A program made the translations under genes and the position numbers. From an uncultured Pelagibacteraceae bacterium (GTDB lineage Bacteria; Pseudomonadota; Alphaproteobacteria; Pelagibacterales; Pelagibacteraceae), in NCBI GenBank assembly GCA_902618565.1, contig CACNAX010000004.1:1-64000 (forward strand): 64,000 bases of DNA. The letters are read 5' to 3'. Under the pieces are notes generated by a model. The model was not told where the DNA came from. It worked only from the letters and a program-made list of their open reading frames with translations, and did no database searches. Positions 34,214 through 43,614 of this stretch are shown here, piece by piece. The number at the start of each line of letters is the position of its first letter. Within the stretch, counting starts at the first letter, position 1.

Positions 34214-35962
34214 TTAATCCATCGATAGAACTCTATCGTATTCTCTAAAATTTAAGTCTCCTGTTAAAATAAGCTCTCTCCCCATGTCTTGCATTGTTCT
34301 AAAACCTTCATTAGCAGCAATTTCTTTTAACTCAGGAGTGGTTGCTTTTCTTAAAATTGCTTCTTTAATTGGTTTTGTAACATTTAAAATTTCGTAAATT
34401 CCCATTCGTCCTTTATATCCACTATCTTTGCATTTCGCACATCCTTTACCCTTTTGAACTTTTGCTCTTGATGCTTGTTCTACAGTAAATCCTAAGTCAG
34501 CAAGAGCTTTTGGTGTAATATCTTCATCTGGCTCTCTACATTCAGTACAAGTTTTTCTTGCAAGCCTTTGTGCTAATACGAGTGAAACAGCTGCGCTTAT
34601 TAAATAATCTGGGGTTCCCATGTTTTGTAATCTAGTAATTGTGCTTGGTGCATCATTTGTGTGTAAAGTGCTAAATACTAAGTGTCCTGTTAGTGCTGCC
34701 TTTAATCCAATATCTACAGTTTCTTTATCCCGCATCTCACCAACAAGAATAATTTCTGGGTCTTGTCTTAAAAAAGATCGAAGTGCTGCAGCAAAATTTA
34801 AACCAATATCATCTTTTATTTGAACTTGCCCAACACCATCCAATTCATATTCAACTGGGTCTTCAGCAGTTAAAATATTTAAATGTGGTTTAGAAACTTC
34901 TTTAAGAATACTGTAAAGGGTTGTTGTTTTTCCTGAACCCGTTGGTCCTGTTACGAGCACTAATCCCTGCGTTCCATGAATTGCTTTTCGTAAATTAGAT
35001 AGATCAGTTTCCTCAAAATTTAATTGTTCTAAACTTATGTCTCCCGCATCTTTGTTAAGTACCCGCATTACAATTCTCTCATTGTTTGCAGTTGGTAAAA
35101 TAGATAATCGAAGATCAACTACTTTTCCGTCTATTTTAAATGGTATAGCTCCATCTTGTGGTAATCTTCTTTCAGCAATATCAAGTTTACCCATAATTTT
35201 AAAACGTGTAACTACCGCCCCATAATTTGAATGTAGAAATTTTGCAAAATGCTCTTGTTCAGTTAAGATACCGTCCAATCTATATCTAACTCTTGATGAA
35301 AATCTGTACGGTTCAATGTGAATATCTGATACACCAGATTTAATTGCTTCTGCAACTACAGCAGTACTAAATTTGATAACATCAGACTCATTTTCAATAG
35401 CTTCGATATCTTCTTCTGGTTTTTCTTCCAATACCTCAGCATTTTCATCGACATCATAATCAAAAGTTTTTGTTTTTTCACTATTAGCCTTTTGAATTGA
35501 CTCCATCGTTGTTTCGCCATCAGCCAACAATCTATCGACATACGATGAAATATCTGAAATCTTAGCAGCATGTAACTCAATATCTTTTTTTGTGATAGTT
35601 TTTAAATTTCTCATCAAACTTAATTTTGAACTATCTGGAATTGCTATATGTAAAATATTTCCCTCAATTTTAAATGGGGCTATGAAATTCATATTTATGT
35701 AATTTGATGGAAGAATAGATTTTATTTCATCTGTAATTTCAACAGTCGATAAATCGATTATATCTAGGGATTGTTCATTTACTAAAAGATCTAAAATTTT
35801 TTGTTCGTCAGTTAACTTTAATTCAAATACTGCTTCTATTTGAGATTTTTCCCCCTCTGAAGAGGCTTTCTTGATATCAACTAAATCCTTTCCAGAAATA
35901 ATATCCTGATCAATTAGAATATTAATTAAATTTATTTCAGACTCTCTACTAATTTTAAGCAT
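34214..35962 (-). CDS. pilB: Type IV pilus extension ATPase PilB
   Basis: The 582-residue GspE-family ATPase has an N-terminal T2SSE_N/MshEN-type domain (residues 1-150). The RecA-like core has Walker A GPTGSGKTTTLYS, Asp box ILTAEDPVEYELDGVGQVQ, Walker B FLRQDPEIILVGEMRD and His box GHLVFSTLHTNDAPS. A C-terminal tetra-Cys zinc site is formed by CTEC and CAKC. It powers pilus extension at PilC. It shares a base with the end of the secretin gene. Confidence 0.95.
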   Translation of the reverse strand: MLKISRESEINLINILIDQDIISGKDLVDIKKASSEGEKSQIEAVFELKLTDEQKILDLLVNEQSLDIIDLSTVEITDEIKSILPSNYINMNFIAPFKIEGNILHIAIPDSSKLSLMRNLKTITKKDIELHAAKISDISSYVDRLLADGETTMESIQKANSEKTKTFDYDVDENAEVLEEKPEEDIEAIENESDVIKFSTAVVAEAIKSGVSDIHIEPYRFSSRVRYRLDGILTEQEHFAKFLHSNYGAVVTRFKIMGKLDIAERRLPQDGAIPFKIDGKVVDLRLSILPTANNERIVMRVLNKDAGDISLEQLNFEETDLSNLRKAIHGTQGLVLVTGPTGSGKTTTLYSILKEVSKPHLNILTAEDPVEYELDGVGQVQIKDDIGLNFAAALRSFLRQDPEIILVGEMRDKETVDIGLKAALTGHLVFSTLHTNDAPSTITRLQNMGTPDYLISAAVSLVLAQRLARKTCTECREPDEDITPKALADLGFTVEQASRAKVQKGKGCAKCKDSGYKGRMGIYEILNVTKPIKEAILRKATTPELKEIAANEGFRTMQDMGRELILTGDLNFREYDRVLSMD

Positions 35963-37512
35963 TATAAAATTCTTGGTGCTATAAATATAAGCAATTCCTC
36001 CAAATTGTCTTCATTCTTTTTATATTTTAATAGATTACCAATTACAGGGACATTTCCAAGACCTGGAACCTGTTCATTTGCTTTTGTCACATTATTTGAT
36101 TTTATTCCACCAATTACAACAATATCTCCATCAGCAACCAATAATTTCGTAGTAATTTCCATCTTAGTTATAGGAGGTTCTGACTGAGAAGTATCAGCAT
36201 CATCATTATTTACCTGAATGTCTAACAACACATTTCCATCTCCAATAATGCTAGGTGTAACTTGAAGTTTTAATGCTGCCTCTTTAAATGATGTTGATGT
36301 TGTGCCTTCAGATGTTGTTTCGTAAGGAATTTCTTTACCTTGGGTAACTGATGCTGGCTGATTATTGATTGTAAATACTTTTGGATTTGAAATTGTCTCT
36401 ACTATGCCTGTTTTTTCTAAAGCTGTAATCTCAGCTTTTAATACAGCTGATCCCGTTCTTTTTAATACTCCAATACCACTTGTTGCTCCAATTGCAGGTA
36501 AATTTGTTAAACTATCTTTAGCTGTTTGAACAAGTGCAGCAGATGTATCATCTAAAGTTCCTGATGAACTTGTTGTTCCAACAACTCCACCAATTTGTTC
36601 TTGTTGTCTTTGGTAATATCCTCCTAGTCTTGTTCCAAGTTGTCTCTCAAATTCAGACGTAGCTTTTACTACAAATGCTTCTATAAGAACTTGCTCAGTT
36701 TTGATATCTATTTCTGTCAGTACTTTATCTACAGTATCTAAATCTCTTTCCTTGCCTCTGACTATAATTGATCTAGTGGCTGTCTCTTCTGTAATTTTTA
36801 TAGGAGATGTTGATGCTTCTCCTGAACCAGTCTGAAATAATTCTTCAATTGTAGCTTTTGCTAACTCAGGAGATATATAGTATAATCTAAAAATTTCAGA
36901 TATAATTGGTTCAACGCTATCTTCTAATTCTACTTTATTTTTAACTGCTTGTGCTCTTTCAGATTTGTAATTTTCTTGTGCAGTTAATGTTTCAGGAGAG
37001 TGAATTCTTATTAAATTGCTATTAACATCTATGTCAGAAGCATAATTTTTCATGTCTAAAAGAGCTTGGAATGCTTTGTCCCACGGCACATCAACTAACT
37101 CAGCTGATATTGCACCAGCAACCTCATCTCCTACCAAAACATTAATTTCGCCAATTTTACCCATCATTTTCATTGTTTCTTTAAAATCTAAATTTTTAAA
37201 TTTCAGAGTTACTCTTTGTTTAAGTAATGGGTAGCTTTCAGGAATTAAAAGATAATTTCTTTGTGTTTCAGATGTTATTTTTCTTCTTTTCTTTAATTTG
37301 ACTGCATCACCATCAACTGGCTTGGGTCCCATTTCTAAGGTTTTTGCAATTTCTGCTTGTCCTGTTTGTCTTATATCATTTTTAATTAGAGGTGTGTTGT
37401 GTTTAAAAGGTTTATTATATTTTTGGTTAAATTTAGAGTTTGGACCACAACTATTTAAAATTATTGCTAGTATTATTAAGTATGCAGATGTAATTATTTT
37501 TTTAGTATTCAT
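35962..37512 (-). CDS. pilQ: Type IV pilus secretin (PilQ/MshL-like lipoprotein)
   Basis: The 516-residue protein has a lipoprotein signal (lipobox ILNSC|G at about residue 23). It then has an STN domain (LKFKNLDFKETMKMMGKIGEINVLVG), a Secretin_N domain (AKATIEELFQTG) and the secretin core with VLIEAFVVKATSEFERQLG, VTQGKEIPYETT and VVIGGIKSN. The end is VPVIGNLLKYKKNEDNLEELLIFIAPRIL. It forms the outer-membrane pore for the pilus. It lacks the AMIN domains of larger PilQ proteins and so looks more like MshL. It overlaps pilP by 11 nt. Confidence 0.93.
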   Translation of the reverse strand: MNTKKIITSAYLIILAIILNSCGPNSKFNQKYNKPFKHNTPLIKNDIRQTGQAEIAKTLEMGPKPVDGDAVKLKKRRKITSETQRNYLLIPESYPLLKQRVTLKFKNLDFKETMKMMGKIGEINVLVGDEVAGAISAELVDVPWDKAFQALLDMKNYASDIDVNSNLIRIHSPETLTAQENYKSERAQAVKNKVELEDSVEPIISEIFRLYYISPELAKATIEELFQTGSGEASTSPIKITEETATRSIIVRGKERDLDTVDKVLTEIDIKTEQVLIEAFVVKATSEFERQLGTRLGGYYQRQQEQIGGVVGTTSSSGTLDDTSAALVQTAKDSLTNLPAIGATSGIGVLKRTGSAVLKAEITALEKTGIVETISNPKVFTINNQPASVTQGKEIPYETTSEGTTSTSFKEAALKLQVTPSIIGDGNVLLDIQVNNDDADTSQSEPPITKMEITTKLLVADGDIVVIGGIKSNNVTKANEQVPGLGNVPVIGNLLKYKKNEDNLEELLIFIAPRIL

Positions 37513-37966
37513 CTGCCTCTCTTATTTGGTTATTAAAATCAATTATTATGTATGATTTATCTTCTTTTAAAAAGATTGCTTCTGTTAATCTTAAGTCAAT
37601 TAATTTTACTTTCCCAAGATATTGACCAAGTGTAATAGTCATTACATCCCCTGATGCATCTGTAAGACTTATATAGCTCGCATTTGCTCCTGATATTAAT
37701 CCTGATAATTTAAAATTATATAAACTCATTGGATCTCTTTCTTCTCCTGTTTCAGGATTTAAAGATGAATTAGATCCTTCGTTTCCAGCAAATGGATCAT
37801 TCAGAGGAACATCCTCTTCTTCTTCTTCAACTTTTGTTTCTAAAGTTTTTGTAATCTCTTTTGCCTTTTCGACAAGTTCAGAATTTGTAGAATGATTATC
37901 TGCAAAACCAATGTTTGGGATAAAGAAAAACAAAATAAAGAATAATATTTTTTTAAAAGAATTCAT
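37502..37966 (-). CDS. PilP-like periplasmic pilus alignment protein
   Basis: The 154-residue protein has a signal peptide (1-22, ending GFA|D) and an acidic low-complexity stretch (KVEEEEEDVPLNDPF). A small C-terminal beta domain follows, with LSGLISGANASYISLTDASGDVMTITLGQYLG as in PilP/GspC homology regions. PilP links the PilN/PilO inner-membrane complex to the secretin. Its place between pilO and pilQ, overlapping both, supports this. The sequence is short and divergent, so the name rests partly on position. Confidence 0.75.
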   Translation of the reverse strand: MNSFKKILFFILFFFIPNIGFADNHSTNSELVEKAKEITKTLETKVEEEEEDVPLNDPFAGNEGSNSSLNPETGEERDPMSLYNFKLSGLISGANASYISLTDASGDVMTITLGQYLGKVKLIDLRLTEAIFLKEDKSYIIIDFNNQIREADEY

Positions 37967-38606
37967 CAGGTATTCCCACTATTGTAAGTTCTCCTTTTGC
38001 AATTATCGCTCCAGTTGAATCGTTTTGTACTATACTTATAGTCTCCTTGTCAAAATTTAACATTTTCTTGGATTTTGCAATTGATCTTTTAAATTTAATG
38101 TAGCCTAAAAAGTTGCCTTTTATCTCATATTCGACAGGTATTTGATAATAAGAGATATCAGATTTTTTTAATAGTTCTTCTGCTTGTTGAGCAACACCAG
38201 GTTTTAAAATTGGTTTTGGTTTTTTCTTTTCTATTTTTGAAATAGTTAAACCATTTATGCCTGCAAACTTACTTAGGCTTTGATACAATCCTTCAACTTC
38301 AGCTTTTGAGTGAAACAACGTTGAACTTTCTTTAAATTGAGGTTTTAGTTTCTTTAATCTTTTTTTGTTTGTAATGATCTCATCCTCGAATTGAGTAATT
38401 TCAGACTCTTTTAAAACCTTGTCTTCGTATAACGCTTTTTTCTCTTTAACAATTGGATTTAAGATTAAGTAATACCCAATTAAAAAAATTATAATTGCAA
38501 AAAAACCAGCTCCAAATTTAATAAGAGTTTTTTTATCAACAGTTTTTAACTTTGCAGCTATATCACTTACATTTATATTTTTTAAATCTATATTTTTCAA
38601 ATCCAT
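37953..38606 (-). CDS. pilO: PilO-like pilus alignment protein
   Basis: The 217-residue protein is taken from the ATG giving MDLKNIDLKN, which shares a base with the upstream stop (TAATG) and has GGAG 9 nt before it; a TTG 21 nt earlier is possible. A single membrane span (FGAGFFAIIIFLIGYYLIL) lies near residues 35-55. It is followed by a coiled coil (KESEITQFEDEIITNKKRLKKL) and a ferredoxin-like domain ending in KGELTIVGIP. PilO pairs with PilN in the periplasm. It overlaps pilP by 14 nt. Confidence 0.85.
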   Translation of the reverse strand: MDLKNIDLKNINVSDIAAKLKTVDKKTLIKFGAGFFAIIIFLIGYYLILNPIVKEKKALYEDKVLKESEITQFEDEIITNKKRLKKLKPQFKESSTLFHSKAEVEGLYQSLSKFAGINGLTISKIEKKKPKPILKPGVAQQAEELLKKSDISYYQIPVEYEIKGNFLGYIKFKRSIAKSKKMLNFDKETISIVQNDSTGAIIAKGELTIVGIPDEFF

Positions 38607-40321
38607 TATGCGTTCTCCAGAATACAAGCTATTTTAAATCCCTTCATTGTTGGGGCTCCAGCAGTTTGACCATCTGGTAAAGTCATTGTAGCTAATTGTG
38701 CTTGCATTATTAGTTTTTTATTATTTAAATTACTTATTAACTTTAAAATATCTTGGTCGCTTGATGCTGTACCTTGTATAATAATCTGATTTGATCCGTT
38801 GTATTCTATTGAATTGAATTTTACTCTTTTTGGAACAGCTGAGGCTATTTGAGCCAGAACTCTAAAACTCACTTTTTTGTTTGATTTTATTGATTTACTA
38901 ATTTTTAGAGATTTTAAAATTAAAGCTAATTCTTTTTCTACTTTATTTTTTTCTAATGTTCTTAGTTCATGAGTTTGAAGAATATCATCATATCCAAGTA
39001 ATTGTTTATTCAATGTATTTATTTGCCAAAAAGAAAGGCCAAATAATACTATATAAATTATTGCGATAACTCCTATTGCGCCTTTGAAAGCAAAATTTGA
39101 AAATACTTTGGCTTTTTTCTGTGCTATCATGCTATCTCTATTAGGAAGTAGATTTATATTTTTTACAGCAGTTACAAATTTGTAATATCCAAATACATCA
39201 AGTTTTCTAAACGCCAATCCAATAACAGTTGAAAGATAAGACCTATTATCTAACTTAACGCTCTCTTCTAGTTGTGCTGGAACTTTTATTTCTTTAATTG
39301 GATCTAATAAATTAAATCCTGTATTTGTTAAATTTTTTCTAAAAGTGCCAAGATAAGTTTCTACATTTTCTAAATTTGATACTACTTTCAGGTTTCTAAT
39401 TCTTTTTTCATACTTTGTTTCAAAATCTTGCACCGCTTGTTTAACTTGGGTCACATATCTTCTAACTAAAGCATCCATCTCTTCCTGATTATCTGAATTT
39501 TGAAGAGTATTTCTATCTTGAGATCTTATAAATATATCTGTGATGATTGGATTATTTTCATACAAAATCATTACATAGTTTTCATCTAATCCAAATTCTA
39601 AAACTGCAGTTAAGTTTGCATCCTCAATTGAGCCAGCTAATTGATTCATTTGGTCGACTGCAGATTTAAGAGCAAAACACTTAACATCAATTATAACTGC
39701 ATTTAAACCACCCTTCTTTATTATTGCTGTATAACTATTAATATCTGATAGTTTGGATGCAACGAATAAAATATCCATTGTATTTGCGGTTTTATCTCTA
39801 TTTATTACTTGATGAAAAATTGAATAATCATTTAAGTTATCTGTTAATTGTACAAGGTTTTCCCAAAGAGAGTCTGTGTCTATTGCTTTACTCAGCTCTT
39901 CATCTGTCATTAAAGGTGCTGTTACAACTCTGATAATTGCACTGGTTACAGGAATAGCAATCGCAGCATTTGTCGTAGTTATTTTAGATTTTTGAAGAGC
40001 AATTTTAAGTTCGTCTCCAAACTTATCTTGATTATCTAAAACAGTGGCACTTTTATCTAAACCTTCAACTGGATGAATAAAAAATTTTTCTAAAACCCAT
40101 TTGTTAGATTTATCAGTTGTTAGTTGTGCTAACCTAATTTCTGTTGGTGAAAGCTCAACACCTACAATTTCTTCTCCTTGAACTGCAGATTTTCCAATTC
40201 TATTTTTAAAAAACTTACCTAAAAAACTTTCTTTTTTCTTTTTTTCCTCTTTCTTTGGAACGGGTGATTGTTCGCCTTCTTTAGATTTCTTTTTAAATAA
40301 ATTAGCAAAAGGGTTTTTCAT
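38606..40321 (-). CDS. PilM-PilN fusion protein
   Basis: The 571-residue protein combines two pilus alignment subunits normally made separately. Residues 1-45 are a Lys-rich lead. About 50-370 is a PilM-type actin-like ATPase domain (EIVGVELSPTEIRLAQL, AIAIPVTSAIIRVV, AVLEFGLDENYVMILYENN). A PilN-type part follows: cytoplasmic INLLPNRDSMIAQKK, a single span (AIGVIAIIYIVLFGLSFW, about 408-428), a coiled coil, and a periplasmic domain with ASAVPKRVKFNSIEYNGSN. In most bacteria PilM binds the cytoplasmic INLLP tail of PilN, so fusion would lock that contact. It is the first gene of the minus-strand assembly operon. Confidence 0.88.
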   Translation of the reverse strand: MKNPFANLFKKKSKEGEQSPVPKKEEKKKKESFLGKFFKNRIGKSAVQGEEIVGVELSPTEIRLAQLTTDKSNKWVLEKFFIHPVEGLDKSATVLDNQDKFGDELKIALQKSKITTTNAAIAIPVTSAIIRVVTAPLMTDEELSKAIDTDSLWENLVQLTDNLNDYSIFHQVINRDKTANTMDILFVASKLSDINSYTAIIKKGGLNAVIIDVKCFALKSAVDQMNQLAGSIEDANLTAVLEFGLDENYVMILYENNPIITDIFIRSQDRNTLQNSDNQEEMDALVRRYVTQVKQAVQDFETKYEKRIRNLKVVSNLENVETYLGTFRKNLTNTGFNLLDPIKEIKVPAQLEESVKLDNRSYLSTVIGLAFRKLDVFGYYKFVTAVKNINLLPNRDSMIAQKKAKVFSNFAFKGAIGVIAIIYIVLFGLSFWQINTLNKQLLGYDDILQTHELRTLEKNKVEKELALILKSLKISKSIKSNKKVSFRVLAQIASAVPKRVKFNSIEYNGSNQIIIQGTASSDQDILKLISNLNNKKLIMQAQLATMTLPDGQTAGAPTMKGFKIACILENA

Positions 40322-40475
40322 TTTTTAATTATGTAATAATATTAAACCAATATTATATATTTACATTAAATCAACTAATACTCGAACTTTCAAGTAAAGT
40401 GTCTGAAATGGGTTTTTGTAAATATTTAATAGTAATTTAATGACAATTTATTGTACTAAAGTATAAACTATTAAA
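40322..40475. promoter_or_regulatory. Divergent promoter region of the two pilus operons
   Basis: The 154-nt AT-rich gap between pilMN (leftward) and pilT (rightward) must hold promoters for both operons. No strong paired hexamers, operator repeat or terminator could be singled out by eye. Confidence 0.4.
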
Positions 40476-41492
40476 ATGTTTGAAAAATTAGAGCAGTTAG
40501 CAAAAGATAATAAGAAAATTTCTGATTTTCATATTAGAGCGGGATCTCCCCTAGCATATCGACAAACTGGAGAAATCGTAAAAGTTGAAGGTACAAATGT
40601 TACAGCTCAAGATCTAAAAGATTTAATCTCAATGAATTGTAACGAACACGAAGCTGAAAAATTTGAAAAAACTCATGAGTTAGACTCTGCAGTCATGTTA
40701 AGCGGATTAAGATTTAGAGCAAATTTTTATAAAACGATTAGTGGACCAGCTGCAGTATTAAGAAGAGTTGAAAGTAAAATTCCAGATATGGATCAATTTA
40801 GTCTACCGCAGGCTCTTTATGATATAGTAGATTTCCATAAAGGACTGGTGCTTGTAACTGGACCAACAGGTTCGGGTAAATCAACAACACTTGCAGCAAT
40901 CGTAAATGAAATTAATAAAACAAGAACATCAAATATTATAACTGTAGAAGATCCAGTAGAATTTATTCACAAAGATGTAAAAAGTATTGTTTCTCATCGA
41001 GAAGTTGGAAAACAAACTCAATCTTTTGCAGCAGCGCTTAAAGCTGCGTTAAGAGAAGATCCAGATGTAATTCTTGTTGGTGAAATGAGAGATCTTGAAA
41101 CAATTAGTTTAGCGCTTACTGCTGCAGAAACTGGTCACTTAGTTTTTGGAACTTTGCATACAAGCGGTGCCCCAAGTACAATAAATAGAATAATTGATGT
41201 TTTTCCTCCAGAGCAACAAGAACAAATTAGAGCTCAAATTTCTACATCACTAAAAATGGTAGTTACGCAAAGATTGTTAAAAACAAGAGATGGTGCTGGT
41301 AGGGTTGGTGCATTTGAAATTATGAAGTGCACTGCGCCAATTCAGAACTTAATAAGAGAAGCAAAAATTCACCAAATACCAAGCATTATGCAAACTGCTG
41401 TACGTGATGGAATGATCACTATGGAAAAATCACTGGAGGAATTAGTAAAGTCGGGTAAGATAGATCCAGGTGCAGCAAGATCAGGACATTAA
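40476..41492 (+). CDS. pilT: Type IV pilus retraction ATPase PilT
   Basis: The 338-residue hexameric ATPase has the PilT-type N-terminus (DFHIRAGSPLAYRQTGEI), Walker A GPTGSGKSTTLAAI, Asp box ITVEDPVEFIHKD, Walker B LREDPDVILVGEMRDLETI, His box GHLVFGTLHTSGAPSTINRIIDVFP and the C-terminal GRVGAFEIM. It lacks the zinc site of PilB. It powers pilus retraction. It heads the plus-strand operon; the next prepilin gene starts inside its 3' end (23-nt overlap). Confidence 0.95.
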   Translation: MFEKLEQLAKDNKKISDFHIRAGSPLAYRQTGEIVKVEGTNVTAQDLKDLISMNCNEHEAEKFEKTHELDSAVMLSGLRFRANFYKTISGPAAVLRRVESKIPDMDQFSLPQALYDIVDFHKGLVLVTGPTGSGKSTTLAAIVNEINKTRTSNIITVEDPVEFIHKDVKSIVSHREVGKQTQSFAAALKAALREDPDVILVGEMRDLETISLALTAAETGHLVFGTLHTSGAPSTINRIIDVFPPEQQEQIRAQISTSLKMVVTQRLLKTRDGAGRVGAFEIMKCTAPIQNLIREAKIHQIPSIMQTAVRDGMITMEKSLEELVKSGKIDPGAARSGH

Positions 41493-42201
41493 AGGTTTCA
41501 CAATTTTAGAATTGCTAGTTGTTATTGCAATTGTAGCAATCATATCTGGTGTAGCGTATCCAAGTTTTTCAAAATGGAGTACAGAACGAAAAGTAAGAGC
41601 TGCAACAGAAAAAGTTGCAAGTATGATTTCTAATATTGCAACACAAACTCAAAGAGGAAACTTAGCTTATAGCCAATTAATGGTACAAACATTTACAGGC
41701 TCTAAAAACCAAGAAAGCTCAATTTTTGTATCAAAGGGAATGGGAGATAAAAATTTCAAACAAAAATTGCAGAATGGACAAATTAATTGTCCAGTATCCT
41801 CATCAGGTTATTGGGATGATTTTGGTAAACCACGTAAAAATATTGAAGGAACAAGATTTAGTGAGTATTACGAAATTTTCAATCCTGAGGAAAATGTAAT
41901 TGGCGAGTCTAAAATTGCAGTTCATTTTCTATTAACATCAGCAATATGTTTTGGTAAAGGAGGAAATTATTATAAAGCAACCAATGCTCTTTCAAAAGGA
42001 AGTAACATTAACGTTGTTATTGAAGGAAGCGCTACTCCTAATTACATTGTTATTTGCACTTATGAGAACGCAAAAAAAAATGGAAATAAATGTCCTATAA
42101 AAGGAAAGGCTCTTGAAAAACCAGCCTATTTAGTAAAATGGTCAAGATTTGGTAATGTAAGTAAATTTAAATGGAATGGAAGTGATTGGAATAGACAGTA
42201 A
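41470..42201 (+). CDS. Minor prepilin, FimT/GspH-like
   Basis: The 243-residue prepilin starts at GTG within the pilT 3' end. The leader MQQDQDIKG is cleaved before FTILELLVVIAIVAIISG, with Glu5 retained. The long hydrophobic helix is followed by AYPSFSKWSTERKVRAATEKVASM as in FimT/GspH. The globular domain is large and holds three or four Cys. It probably acts with the next three gene products as a priming tip complex with PilY1. Confidence 0.85.
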   Translation: MQQDQDIKGFTILELLVVIAIVAIISGVAYPSFSKWSTERKVRAATEKVASMISNIATQTQRGNLAYSQLMVQTFTGSKNQESSIFVSKGMGDKNFKQKLQNGQINCPVSSSGYWDDFGKPRKNIEGTRFSEYYEIFNPEENVIGESKIAVHFLLTSAICFGKGGNYYKATNALSKGSNINVVIEGSATPNYIVICTYENAKKNGNKCPIKGKALEKPAYLVKWSRFGNVSKFKWNGSDWNRQ

Positions 42202-42817
42202 ATTAAAAGAAAAGGGTTTAACGCTTTTAGAGGCTTTAGTTGCAACGGCTATTGTTGGAATAGGTTTTATAGCGGTTTTTCAGATGGTCAATTATTCAGT
42301 TAGATCAATTGATGTTTCTGGGGAAAGAACAAAATCTAATTATATCACTGCTATGATAGCAGAAGATTTAATTGGAGATGCAAATTCAAAAAAAGGTGAT
42401 GATAAACTTTATGAACATCTAGCTAACTTAACAGATAAGAATGATTACGCTTGGCAAAATGCAGAATGCAGAAAAAGAAATAATATAACTGGTAATCCTT
42501 ATAAGGACGCAGATATTGCTATTGATAATAAAACACAAAAGTGGAATTTGAGAGTATCAAGCGACAGAATTAAATGCCAACCTACAAGTATTGGTTCAAC
42601 ACTTACCAATGACATAAAAAAATTAAAAGTTTATGAGATTTGTAGAAATAACGTAAAAGAAAATGGGAAGAGTAGACCAAACTGTGATTATCGTAATGAT
42701 GATATTTGGGACAAAACTTATATTGGCAGAATGGAAATATTAATGCCAACTACAGGGACAGATACGAAAGGTAAAACTGTTCAAAAGAAAAAATATTTAT
42801 ATTTCCAAATGAACTGA
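42176..42817 (+). CDS. Minor prepilin, PilV-like
   Basis: The 213-residue prepilin has the cleavage site KEKG|LTLLEALVATAIVGIGFIAVFQM, with Glu5 present and the ALVA...G-x-G pattern typical of PilV/GspI. It overlaps the previous gene by 26 nt; a GTG two codons after the ATG is an alternative start. Cys-containing segments (NAECRKR, IKCQP, EICRNN, PNCDYR) suggest disulfides. It is a candidate pilus-tip component. Confidence 0.83.
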   Translation: MEVIGIDSKLKEKGLTLLEALVATAIVGIGFIAVFQMVNYSVRSIDVSGERTKSNYITAMIAEDLIGDANSKKGDDKLYEHLANLTDKNDYAWQNAECRKRNNITGNPYKDADIAIDNKTQKWNLRVSSDRIKCQPTSIGSTLTNDIKKLKVYEICRNNVKENGKSRPNCDYRNDDIWDKTYIGRMEILMPTTGTDTKGKTVQKKKYLYFQMN

Positions 42818-43614
42818 TGAAAAAATTTAATTCAGAAACTGGAGTAACGCTAATTGAAATTCTTATCGGGGTTGTGATTTCAATGATAATGATGGCTGCT
42901 ATGTTTACATCTTATAACGCAGTTAATAATAGTTATTCACAAGTAATTGATAGAGCAAAAATTAGTCAGACAGGAAGAGATATGATTGGAATGTTAGTGA
43001 GAGATATAAGAATTGCAGGTTTTAGATATTTTGATGATGTCAGTAAAACCCCAACAAATTACGTTCCAATTTTAATTACTAAAGCTCCAGGTAGCGGTTG
43101 TGATAAAATTGAAATAACTTACGGTGATAGAATTAGAGATCCTAAAAATCTTAATGCTAAACCACCAGTTTTTTTATATAAAACATACAAAGTCGTTTAC
43201 GAGTGTAAAGCATCAAATATTGTAGACAAGAAAACTAACAAAAAAATTAATGCATATGCCATTTATAAATCAAAATATGAATGGAATGGATCTAGCTGGA
43301 CGGCACCAACACAATCAACTGATGACTTGCTTTATAAAGATGAATTGGTGGTTGATTACGTTCAAGAATTAATTTTTATTCCAATTGATAGTAAGGGTAA
43401 AGTAATGAATCCAATTCCTAAAACACTTAGCGATAGCAACAAGATTAAAGTTGTTGATATAATGGTATCTTTAAGATCTCAGGGCGAGTTTTTTAGAAAA
43501 GAGAATGAAAGACCATTTAGACTTTTAGGTCAAAAATCTAATAAGAAATTCACAGATAAGTTTTTAAGAGAAGCTTTAGTCGTATCAGCACACACAAGAA
43601 ATATGGGACTATGA
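42817..43614 (+). CDS. Minor prepilin, PilW-like
   Basis: The 265-residue prepilin has leader MKKFNSETG cleaved before VTLIEILIGVVISMIMMAAM, Glu5 present, followed by SQTGRDMIGMLVRDIRIAGFRYF, the helix typical of PilW/GspJ. It shares one base with the end of the PilV-like gene (TGATG). The family match and the position between PilV-like and PilX-like genes agree. Confidence 0.85.
   Translation: MKKFNSETGVTLIEILIGVVISMIMMAAMFTSYNAVNNSYSQVIDRAKISQTGRDMIGMLVRDIRIAGFRYFDDVSKTPTNYVPILITKAPGSGCDKIEITYGDRIRDPKNLNAKPPVFLYKTYKVVYECKASNIVDKKTNKKINAYAIYKSKYEWNGSSWTAPTQSTDDLLYKDELVVDYVQELIFIPIDSKGKVMNPIPKTLSDSNKIKVVDIMVSLRSQGEFFRKENERPFRLLGQKSNKKFTDKFLREALVVSAHTRNMGL

Noticed and set aside
40322..40475. 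Sigma-54 (-24/-12) promoter for pilus genes
   Set aside because: No GG-N10-GC spaced element was found here or in 32101-32241.
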